DNA of 45,301 nt from NCBI RefSeq assembly GCF_000466965.1, contig NZ_BATB01000025.1, positions 1-45,301 on the forward strand, read 5' to 3'. The DNA comes from Limimaricola cinnabarinus LL-001. Lineage in GTDB: Bacteria; Pseudomonadota; Alphaproteobacteria; Rhodobacterales; Rhodobacteraceae. Below are positions 16,863-25,060 of this stretch, piece after piece. The translations under genes and the position numbers were made by a program. Positions within the stretch are counted from its first letter, which is position 1. Each line of letters begins with the position of its first letter. The notes beneath the pieces were generated by a model, which made no database searches, was not told the DNA's origin, and was given only the letters and a program-made list of their open reading frames with translations.

Positions 16863-17782
16863 GGGAGTTACATCCTTAAAAAACACGACTTTGGTTCGAA
16901 AATGGCAGCTCACCTTCAAGCTCGATGCACATCCGGCGGGGCGCCCATCCGCTCACAGTCTGATGGAGATCGGCAGGATTCCGCTCCGGTAGATGTGGCA
17001 TATTGCAGGGACCCCTTTCAACAAAATTTTGCCGCATTTACGCCGTGATGCCTTAATGTTGATCGACCTTGGGGCGAACAGGGCGCTTACAGAGATGCGG
17101 CTGATGTCAGAGGGTTACAGGTGATAGGCTCGGCGGTGCGGTTCGCTTTGTGAACTCGGGCATGTAACGGCCAATTTCCGCCTTAGTTCCACCTAACTTA
17201 CGGCATTTCCGCGCCATTCCCCTACGTAATCCGCGTCAACCGGCTATCGAATCACTCCTTCTGGCGTCTGGTTAAATATTTTCGGTGGGTTGACACGGCA
17301 TGAGACGCCGCTCCGCCCCGTTGGCAGCGAAATTCCGCCACAATGCCTTCATCTCGCCCTCATTGTCGCCGAGGCACTCGCGAAGGCGTCCGAATCTCAT
17401 CTTCTTCTGGGCCCATCTGGCAAGCCAGCCGCCGCGCCTGAGTTCGCTTCGGTTACAAATGAGACGGCTGAGATCGCTTGGGGAACAAGTTTCGCTGGAG
17501 ACCTCTGTCACCGTGTCCGGCAAAGCATCATCCCGATAGCCAATGACCTGAGCTATCCAGCACGGGGCCCATCATATGGACATGATACAACGACGAAGGT
17601 TCGGCGCCCTTCCTGCCGATTTATATTGTGGTCCCTATGTAAAATGACATCTCGTGATCTAACCACTCGATGGTGATTCTCTCTTGGCGCGCGATTGCCT
17701 CGGATCCGAGGGATGGGATGGCGAAGCCGAGATCATGGCGGCGGACACGAAGTCAGCCTGATTCAACCATAGGATTGGTGAG
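16863..17782. promoter_or_regulatory. 920-base intergenic region between divergent genes
   Basis: It separates the small RTX gene (minus) from the FAD enzyme gene (plus) and must hold promoters for both. The part next to the RTX gene, about 16990-17280, is richer in A+T than the coding DNA. It contains GTTACAGGTG at 17114-17123. Short open frames at 17272-17680 on both strands have no recognisable family and look non-coding. I see no IS end or RNA gene. Confidence 0.4.
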
Positions 17783-19177
17783 ATGGAGATGATCGTACCG
17801 AAGGCGCCGACCAACGAGATGCCGATCCCGTCCGCGCAACATGTGCTCGTGCTCGGGGCGGGCATCGCCGGCCTCGCGGCAGCCGATACCCTGAACCGCG
17901 CAGGCTATCGCGTCACGGTTCTCGAGCGGGGGTCCGCCCCCGGCGGCGCGCACCGCTCGCATCAGATCGGTCCTTATACCTTCGACGTCGGAAGCATCTT
18001 CTACGACGACAAGGGATTGATCTTCTCGCTCGCGCCGGAGAACCGCGAGCTTTGTCCCGCCGTTCACAGGATCGAACGACGGATCGCCCCAGATGGAAAA
18101 CTGCTCTCCTACCCGATCGAACCGCGCGAGCTCTTGCATTGGGGGTATCCCAAGCTGAGCAAGGCGCTGCTTGACCTCCTGCTCCGACGGCAAATCACCC
18201 GTCTCGACGGTACTCTGGAAACGATCTGCCTCGCGCGGCTCGGGCGGACCATCTACACCGATACCGGCCTCAGATCCTACATCACCCGGTTCAATCACAC
18301 CGATCCCCGGCTGCTCGACGAAGAGTTCTTTCTTTACCGCATGGGCTTCATCGAGCGTCAGACGCGGCCGAGCGCGCTCTTGGGCCACGTCCGGAGGGCG
18401 CTTTTCGGTCAGGCGTTCCGGGCGGCCAACCTGCGGCCATCGGTCCTGCGGGTCCGGCCACGGGACGGCTTTCTGGCCCTGTTCACGCCGCTTCAGCAAA
18501 GGCTGGAAGCCGCGGGCGTCGTGTTCGCGATGAACGAGGAGTTGCAGCGCATCGAGGGCACGCCCGCAGGATATGTCGTGCGGACGTCGGCCGGGACGCA
18601 TCGCTGCGACATCGTGGTCAACACGATCCCGCTCGATACGCTTCATACCGCGCTGTTCGGCACGCCGAGCGGGATCGGCAGCCTCGACCTCATGACGCTC
18701 TTCGTATCGGCGCGCCGCCTCGCCCCCACCATGGGCAACGTGTTGTTCAACTTCCATACCACCGGGCGCTGGAAACGGGCGACGATCTATTCGCGCCTTT
18801 ATTCCGACCCGGCGGTCGCCCGCGAGTATCTGTCGGTCGAACACACGATCCTGCCGGGGGCCGCCGCCGACCCCGAAACCGCATTCGCGGAGTTCAAGGC
18901 CCAGTTGGAGGGGTTCGGCCATGCCGAGGACCTGCGGCTCGAGGGGCATGACAGGGTGAGCGATTGCTATCCGCTCTACCGCCCCGGCACGCACGCCTTG
19001 CGGCCCCAGATCCTCAAGCGGATCGAGGCGACCGGCGTCGTCACCGTGGGGCGTCAGGGCCGCTTCGAATACCTGCCAACCTCGTCCGGCGTGATCCGGC
19101 GTGTTCTCGAAGAGTTGGCCGCCGCCGGGCTTTCCATGCCCGCCGATATGAAGCAGGCTGCCGGGCCGACGCCATAG
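17783..19177 (+). CDS. FAD-dependent oxidoreductase/mutase, UDP-galactopyranose-mutase-like
   Basis: A 464-residue flavoprotein. The Rossmann motif VLVLGAGIAGLAAADTLNRA (about residues 22-41) is followed by VTVLERGSAPGGAHRS, the GxGxxG-E-GG pattern of the amine-oxidase/protoporphyrinogen-oxidase/UGM group. Near the C-terminus VTVGRQGRFEYLPTSSGVIR resembles the FAD-closing motif of UGM-like proteins. It is longer than classical UGM (about 370-390). In an EPS locus the likely role is remodelling a nucleotide sugar or an oxidation on the glycan, but that is inference from context. It is followed after 25 bases by the Sec-type glycosidase, so the two form an operon. Confidence 0.7.
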   Translation: MEMIVPKAPTNEMPIPSAQHVLVLGAGIAGLAAADTLNRAGYRVTVLERGSAPGGAHRSHQIGPYTFDVGSIFYDDKGLIFSLAPENRELCPAVHRIERRIAPDGKLLSYPIEPRELLHWGYPKLSKALLDLLLRRQITRLDGTLETICLARLGRTIYTDTGLRSYITRFNHTDPRLLDEEFFLYRMGFIERQTRPSALLGHVRRALFGQAFRAANLRPSVLRVRPRDGFLALFTPLQQRLEAAGVVFAMNEELQRIEGTPAGYVVRTSAGTHRCDIVVNTIPLDTLHTALFGTPSGIGSLDLMTLFVSARRLAPTMGNVLFNFHTTGRWKRATIYSRLYSDPAVAREYLSVEHTILPGAAADPETAFAEFKAQLEGFGHAEDLRLEGHDRVSDCYPLYRPGTHALRPQILKRIEATGVVTVGRQGRFEYLPTSSGVIRRVLEELAAAGLSMPADMKQAAGPTP

Positions 19178-19202
19178 TCGCCAACCAGACCCGGACCATG
19201 AC

Positions 19203-20909
19203 ATGCCCTTCCGCCTCCCCCCGATACCGAACATTGCCGCGCTTTCCGTCCTGACGGCCGTGCCGCTTGCCTGCGCGGCACAGACAGAGCCCCCCGCCAC
19301 GCCCCTCATGGCGCCGCTTCTCGGAGCGGTGAGCAACTTCGGACAGGGCAATCAGCCCGGCGTGCTCGAAAACGCCATCGCGCTGGGGCTGACGGATCTG
19401 CGCGACGGCCTCTACTGGGACAGGGTCGAGACGACCTTGGGAGAGTTCGAGTTCGACGGCCCGCAGACAACCTTTCCCGATGAGATCCTCTCCGAGGACC
19501 TGTCGCTCAGCCTCACATTGAATTGGGGCCATCCGCTGTTCGAAGACGGTGCGACGCCGACCACCCCCGAAGGCATCGCCGCCTTCGGGGCCTTCGCAGG
19601 CGTTCTTGCCGAACGGTTTCCCGATCTGGACGCGATCGAGATCGGGAATGAATTCAACGGCGTCGACTTTGTTCGCGGCCCGTTGAAGGATGTCTCTCCC
19701 GAGGAGCGCGCCAAGGCCCATGCGCAGCTGCTCGCCGCCGCATCCGAAGCGGCGCGCGGCGTGCGTGACGACATCCGCATTCTCGGCGGCGCCAGCCATT
19801 CCATCCCGCTCGCTTACCTTTGGGCCGTGTTCGACGCGGGCGGCGGCGACCACATGGATGCCCTGGCGCTCCACCCCTACACGACCCCGCCCGAACAGCT
19901 CGCGCGGCAGATCGAGGTTCTCCGGCGGCATCCGGCGGCAGCGGACATGCCGATCGAAATCACCGAATTCGGCAGCAGCGATCCCGAGACCGCCGCCGGT
20001 TACATGCTGCGCGATTACTGTCAGATGGCCCTGTCAGGCGTCACCCGCGCCGTGTGGTACCCGCTGACCCCGCGGGGCGACGGTCTGGTGCCGCTGATGG
20101 AAAAGGACGGGCGCCTGACCGGCGCGGGGCGCGCCTTCCGGGCGGTGCAGACGCATTTCGCCGAAAAGCCCGTGACGGGGATCGACGCGGACCCCTTCAC
20201 CTATGGCTGCCGCTTCGGCGAGGACGCGATGCTGCTCTGGGGCGAGCCGCGCGAAGTGACGGTCACCGACACGGTCGAAATATTCGATGCCGAGGGTCAG
20301 CCGCTCGACGGGCCACAGACCTTGTCGCGCGACGCGCCGCTGATCCTGCAGGCCGCTGGCCCCATCGCCCTGGGCGATCAGGTCAAGCTCGGGGATCAGG
20401 AGCTGATCGCCGACAGCTTCGACCAGTTCGGCTATCCCTCCGCCGATGGCGCGCCTGCCGCCACCGACCCGTTCGAGCGGCTTATCCGCGTCGACGGGCA
20501 AGAGACGGCGCTGAGCACCATGCCGGGCCAGGAGGCGAGCGGCACGCTCTGGACGCCGTATCTCGGGGACAAGGGGCAAAGGCCGCTGCGCCTGACGGCG
20601 GAGCAGTTGCTGCCCGGAGGCTCGGCCGAGCGGCCGGTCGAGATCGTGCATCGCTATGTTGCGACCGAGGCGATGGAGGTCGCGCTCGAAGCGACGTTCG
20701 AGGTGGCGGAGCGCAGCGACGATGGTATCGCCGTGCGGCTCCTGCTCAATGACGAGGAACTCGAGACGCAGTCCGGCAAGGGCGCGATCACCTTGGCCCC
20801 CGAGACGATTTCCCTCGCGGCCGGAGATCGGCTCGAGATCGCGGTCGGCCCCGATGGCAACGCCAATGGCGACGTGACGCGCTACCGCATCACCCTGCGC
20901 GCTCCCTGA
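19203..20909 (+). CDS. Secreted clan GH-A glycosidase, PslG/GH39-like
   Basis: A 568-residue glycosidase with an N-terminal signal peptide ending near ACAAQ. Its catalytic domain (about residues 40-320) has IEIGNEFNG (acid/base Glu about 150), LHPYT, and ITEFG (nucleophile Glu about 255). The C-terminal module (about 400-565) ends DDGIAVRLLLNDEELE and GNANGDVTRYRITL, matching the same part of the RTX glycosidase at 1140-3439. The two are therefore paralogues that differ in export route: Sec here, predicted type I there. Probable work is trimming or releasing EPS in the periplasm or at the surface, as PslG does for Psl. The substrate is unproven. Confidence 0.82.
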   Translation: MPFRLPPIPNIAALSVLTAVPLACAAQTEPPATPLMAPLLGAVSNFGQGNQPGVLENAIALGLTDLRDGLYWDRVETTLGEFEFDGPQTTFPDEILSEDLSLSLTLNWGHPLFEDGATPTTPEGIAAFGAFAGVLAERFPDLDAIEIGNEFNGVDFVRGPLKDVSPEERAKAHAQLLAAASEAARGVRDDIRILGGASHSIPLAYLWAVFDAGGGDHMDALALHPYTTPPEQLARQIEVLRRHPAAADMPIEITEFGSSDPETAAGYMLRDYCQMALSGVTRAVWYPLTPRGDGLVPLMEKDGRLTGAGRAFRAVQTHFAEKPVTGIDADPFTYGCRFGEDAMLLWGEPREVTVTDTVEIFDAEGQPLDGPQTLSRDAPLILQAAGPIALGDQVKLGDQELIADSFDQFGYPSADGAPAATDPFERLIRVDGQETALSTMPGQEASGTLWTPYLGDKGQRPLRLTAEQLLPGGSAERPVEIVHRYVATEAMEVALEATFEVAERSDDGIAVRLLLNDEELETQSGKGAITLAPETISLAAGDRLEIAVGPDGNANGDVTRYRITLRAP

Positions 20910-20924
20910 GTTCGAGGAGGCTGC

Positions 20925-20957
20925 CACCGGATCGAGGGCCCGCGCCTCGATCCGGTG
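20925..20957. terminator. Long hairpin between convergent genes
   Basis: CACCGGATCGAGG and CCTCGATCCGGTG form a perfect 13-base stem with a seven-base loop. It lies between the glycosidase end (20909, plus) and the spike-fibre-like gene end (20965, minus). There is no T-run, so termination strength is uncertain. Confidence 0.55.
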
Positions 20958-20964
20958 CTCGCGG

Positions 20965-23302
20965 TCATGCAGGCCGCAGGGCGAGGAGATGCGCGTTGAT
21001 GTTCCGCCTCGCGCCGCCGTCGATGGTGGCGGTCACCGCATCCCCCACCGACTGCGCCACGGCGGATCCGCCCGACGCCATGGTAAGCGTCTGCTTCGCG
21101 CCTGAGCTTCCTTGACGCTGCACGTCGTAGCGTTCGGCAAAATCGGTCAGATCGGGATCGCCCGACCATGTCGCCGAATGCATCTCCCCGATCACGGCCG
21201 CATAGACGACATGGGTTCCTGCCATGACGGGTGCTGCGACAAGGCCTTCGGCGATGGAATTGCTCGTCGTGGCCGCGCCCGGCTGCACCACGGCGATCGG
21301 GTCCGACGGGTCCACACCACGAAACGCCGTCACGATGCCGGTGCTGTAGTAACCCCCCTGTGTGAGGGTCACGCCGGGCTCCGCCTCCCCGGCCAGCTTC
21401 CAATAAATGATGCCGCGCGCCTGATCGGAGTTGGTGCTGCCGCTCCTCACCTCGGGGAGCGCGGTCCAGCCCGGAGGTGTCGTCTCGGTATAATTGTTCG
21501 AATGGGTGGAGACATGCAAAAGCAGCAGATCCCCCGCCGCCACGCCTGCGGGCATCGGCACGTCATGGGCGCCGTTGGCGGTGGTCGGCAGGCCCGATGC
21601 GACATGGGTGATGCCTGCCGGAACCTGCGCTGCCTGCGTCGTGACGGACCAACGCCCCGTCACGCCGCCGATGGTGAGCGTGGCCGCAACGGCCATTTCG
21701 GCGCTGTCGCTCGCGGTGATCCGAAGCTGGACCTTCTGGTGCTTGTGGATCTTGCTCGGCGCAGCGGTCCAGTCCGCGAAGACAGTGTCGTCTGGATTGG
21801 TGATCCGGTATTCTCCATCTGTTATTGAGATGTCCATGTCGCGCTCGAAGCCTCGTGGCGACAGCACATCGGACGTCACGACCGCCCCTTGGGCCACGCC
21901 GGTCCGGTCCGCGAAGGCGAAAGCCGCCGGCACGGCACCGGTGATATCGCCATGAAACTCCGTATAGTTGCCTCTCCAGGCACGATAGGCGCGCAACCCG
22001 CAGTCCTCGCACCAAAGGTGATTGGGATGGAGTTGGCTGAACGGGGCGCCGTTGGTTGCGGCGTCGGTGTCGATCACGGCGGCATTGCCATCGGCAAGCG
22101 CCAGATCGAGCTGCACCTGACGCACGATCCACGTGCCCGCGCGCGCCGTGGTGCTGTCGAGACGCGGCCGCGTGCGCTCCACGATGAACAGCCCGGTCGA
22201 GATCCGGCTTCGCCATTCCGACAGCAGCGCCCCGAAATTCGCGGCATAGGAGCCGGCGAACCCCTTCGCCATGTCGTATTCGCCTTGCGCCCAGATCGTG
22301 ACGTCCTCTGTCGTGGTGCCGATGGCGGCCCTTGCCGCTGTCACCCGCGCCTCCAGCTCGTCGAAAAGCTGTCGCCCGCCCGTCTGCGTGACCGGGTGCC
22401 AATCGTCGCGCCCGGCTTCGGCCTCAAGGCCGGTACCGCCCTGCGCCCGCTTGACCACGCGGATCGGGCGCGTGTCGCCCGCCTCGCGCAGCTGATGGGC
22501 GAACTCGGCCTCCGATCCCCATGCGTTGCGGCTGTCGTCGCCCGCATTGGTGCCCGGTGCATAGGCCTCGAAAATCCCCGCGGCCGGGTTCCAGATCTCG
22601 ACGTCGCTCAGGTTGCCGTATCTGGCCGGGGGCGTGATGCCGGATGTGCCCTGCTTGTCGGCGTTGGACTGGCCCGCGATGATCAACAGCAAGGGCGTCT
22701 CACCGCTCAGGCCGACCCTGAGCTGGAACGCGCTTTGCGCCGCGCCGCCGGAGTTCAGGGCGCGAATGACGATCCGCGCATCCGGCGTTTCGGCCGATGG
22801 CGTGCCCGACAGCACCCCCGCCGCAGAGAGTGTCAGCCCGTCGGGCAACGGGGCCGACCCCGGTCCAAGGTCGAATCGCATGTCGCGCCCCGAAAAGCCC
22901 CCCGCGAGGTCGGCCGGCGTCATCGCCACGCCGGGGTCCAGCGCGAGGGACGGCAATGGGCGCGTGGCGGTCGGGGCGGGCCAGACGACCATGGGGCCGA
23001 CTCACCCCGCGACCCCGCGACCCGGTGTCGTCGCTTGCCGTGACGATCCCCGACAGGCGCAGCCCCTCGTCTTCGTCAAAGGCAGATAGCTTTTCGTTGT
23101 CGCGCCCGTGATCGGCGCCCCCTCCCGCAGCCAGCGATATGCGATCGTCACCGGACCGCTGCCGTCCAGCTTCCCGGCGAAAAGGTGAGCGGATCGCCGA
23201 CGCGCCCGCTGCCCGTGATCTGCGGCGCCACCTGATTCACGGACCCGCCACAGTCCCCGCAATCAGGCCCGTGCCATGGCCGATGCCCGCCCCCAGCCGC
23301 AT
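20965..23302 (-). pseudogene. GTA head-spike-fibre-like protein (GhsB-like) with SGNH esterase domain, multiple frameshifts
   Basis: Reading across frames, the product starts MRLGAGIGHGTGLIAG and continues through an Ig-like region (NQVAPQITGSGRVGDPLTF, then GPVTIAYRWLREGAPIT) and a putative-Ig repeat (LPDGLTLSAAGVLSGTPSAE). Next is a sialate-O-acetylesterase/SGNH domain with IAGQSNADKQG (block I Ser, about 22665), IWAQGEYDM, and LHPNHLWCEDCGLRAYRAW (candidate His about 22020). Beta-rich modules follow. At least four one-base shifts lie between about 22990 and 23245; from 22992 to 20965 (675 codons) the frame is clean. Correcting them gives about 779 residues. The start overlaps the spike-base-like gene (TGATG). 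In Rhodobacter capsulatus the adjacent rcc01079 and rcc01080 encode capsule-binding GTA head spikes. Homology of this fibre is inferred from gene order and architecture. Confidence 0.65.
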
Positions 23303-23562
23303 CAGACAAGCCCCACGACGCCCGCGGCCGTCGTGCCCGTGGCCCAGACCTTGCGCACCCGCACCGGAAGCACCGATCCGGCCCCGACATAGAGTGTCGC
23401 CGTGCTGCCGCCGATGGCCGTCACCCGCACGGTGCCCGGCTCGGTCGCGGTGATCGCGCGCACCCAGAGCGACAGGTCCGCCGCGTCGTCGGGCACGATC
23501 TCATACAGATCGGTCGCAGGGCTCTCGAGGCCGGATTGGCGGCCTGCAAATACATCGGTCAT
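23302..23562 (-). CDS. GTA spike base protein (RCAP_rcc01079/GhsA-like)
   Basis: An 86-residue protein. It opens MTDVFAGRQSGLESPATDLY, continues IVPDDAADLSLWVRAITA, and ends LPVRVRKVWATGTTAAGVVG. This pattern (S-P-A-x-D near the start, D-x-A-D-L in the middle, L-P-[VL]-R-V-x-x-V-x-A-T-G-T-T-A near the end) is what I know from the small spike-base proteins next to GTA fibre genes in Rhodobacterales. AGGGAG stands seven bases before the ATG. The stop overlaps the fibre-like start. The rest of a GTA cluster (capsid, portal, tail) is not in the window, so this is a detached spike module. Confidence 0.65.
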   Translation of the reverse strand: MTDVFAGRQSGLESPATDLYEIVPDDAADLSLWVRAITATEPGTVRVTAIGGSTATLYVGAGSVLPVRVRKVWATGTTAAGVVGLV

Positions 23563-24291
23563 GGTGATCTCCCTCGTGACGCATCGGCGTTCGCGCCGCA
23601 TCGGCCGTATCTCACCGGGCGGCGACACCGTTATAGCGCCGCACAGGTGCATGATCGCTGACCCGAACGCGCGCTTCGGGCGCGCGGCGCGCAACACGTC
23701 CGCTCCGGGGCCCCGCCCCGCTCGACGCGGTGCGCGCGGTGGTCAAAACGGGCGCCGCGTCCGCGCCGCTCGTCCTTCCAAGGGCGAAGCCTCAGGCGGG
23801 ACGGCCCCGGTCATCGACGACGAATCTGTGGCCGATTGATGTGCCTGCCGGACGAACACGGTCCGCACGAAAAGTGGACCCGCTGATCGAAAAACCGTCA
23901 ATAGACTGTTTCCGGTTCACGATCAGTCACCTTGGGCACGGCACGTGCGGCCAGAGCCGCTAAGTGGCGTGATCCTTGGCGAAATTGGGGCGAACGGTCA
24001 TGAAAACGTCACGATTTCAGTGATTTCATTCCCCTGATCACGATAGCGGCAGATGCGGATTTCCTCTTGCAAGTTTGCCGTGAGCAGGAGAAGTAGCACC
24101 AATATAGAAAATCTGCCGTTTTTGTGCACAAATGCTGACATATGGCTTGCGACGTTGCCGGAGCCTTGATTGACCGGCACGCGCCAACCATGTCATTTCT
24201 GTGTTCGAAGCAAGACTGCCGCACCGAGGGACGTCAGAGACACCGCAATTTGCCGGCCCCGTTTTCAACGCCCACGTTAAGAGATATCATT
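23563..24291. promoter_or_regulatory. 729-base intergenic region, divergent promoters
   Basis: This region separates the spike pair (minus) from the ExoY-like gene (plus). The first 300 bases beside the spike gene are very GC-rich and show no gene. From about 24000 to 24140 the sequence becomes A+T-rich and contains imperfect repeats of a TGATTTCA/GATTTCAG type, which suits a promoter for the sugar-phosphate transferase. No gene, RNA or mobile element was recognised. Confidence 0.4.
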
Positions 24292-24959
24292 ATGACCGTT
24301 ACGTCGAACTCCCAGGCCTCCGGCCTTCGCGCAACCGCCTCTGAAACCTTTTATACGCGCAGGGGCAAGCGCCTTCTCGACCTCACTCTCGCACTCATCC
24401 TGCTCCCCACCATCGCGATCGTCGTCGCCGTGCTGTATTTCGTCGCGCGCAGCGATGGGGGAAAGACCGGGTTCTTCGGACACAAGCGCGTCGGCCAGAA
24501 CGGCCGTGAATTCCGCTGCTGGAAAATCCGCACGATGCGGTCCGACGGCGATGCCATCCTGCAGAAGCATCTTGCGGAAAACCCGACCGCCGCCGCCGAG
24601 TGGGCCCGCGACTACAAGCTGACGAACGATCCGCGCGTGACCCGGATGGGGAACCTGCTGCGCCGCACGAGCCTCGACGAGCTGCCGCAGATCTGGAATG
24701 TCCTTCGCGGCGAGATGAGCTTTGTCGGCCCCCGTCCGATCGTGGCCGCCGAGCTGGAGCGCTACGAAGGCTACCAGTGGTGCTACCTGACCTCGACCCC
24801 CGGCATCACCGGTCTGTGGCAGGTCTCCGGCCGCAACGATGTGAGCTACGAAGAGCGTGTGCAGCTCGATATGGCATATCACGGTCGCCGGTCGCTTGGC
24901 CTCGACCTCAACGTGATCGCCCAGACCGCCGGCGCGTCGTGAAGGCTACCGGGAAATAG
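24292..24959 (+). CDS. ExoY/WbaP-type undecaprenyl-phosphate sugar phosphotransferase, frameshift at the C-terminus
   Basis: The priming enzyme that puts the first sugar phosphate on undecaprenyl phosphate. It has [20 protein letters not shown] (membrane anchor), then [20 protein letters not shown], then [20 protein letters not shown] and SFVGPRPIV, then [15 protein letters not shown]: the full bacterial sugar transferase signature. The start has AAGAG ten bases upstream. The frame hits TGA at 24942 after IAQTAGAS; the family ends with a few more basic residues, and these (VKATGK) are present one frame over, ending at 24959. One added base near 24937 gives 222 residues. The last residues may not matter for activity. 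A terminator follows. Confidence 0.9.
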
Positions 24960-25000
24960 ACTCTCCGCGCCATCATCGGCGCGCAACAGACGGAATCAAC

Positions 25001-25034
25001 AGGAAGCCGCCCGAGGGGCGGCTTCCTTTCGTTG
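25001..25034. terminator. Intrinsic terminator after exoY-like gene
   Basis: AGGAAGCCGCCC-GAG-GGGCGGCTTCCT is a perfect 12-base stem followed by TTCGTT. It ends the ExoY-like transcript and lies before the end of the convergent protease gene at 25061, so it may serve both. Confidence 0.85.
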
Positions 25035-25060
25035 TGGTGTCCGACACACTCTCTTGGGCA

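Noticed and set aside
17272..17680. Short frames on both strands resembling a basic C-terminal domain (LARWAQKKMRF)
   Set aside because: I considered a group II intron maturase or IS remnant, but no second motif or element end is visible, so no call is made.
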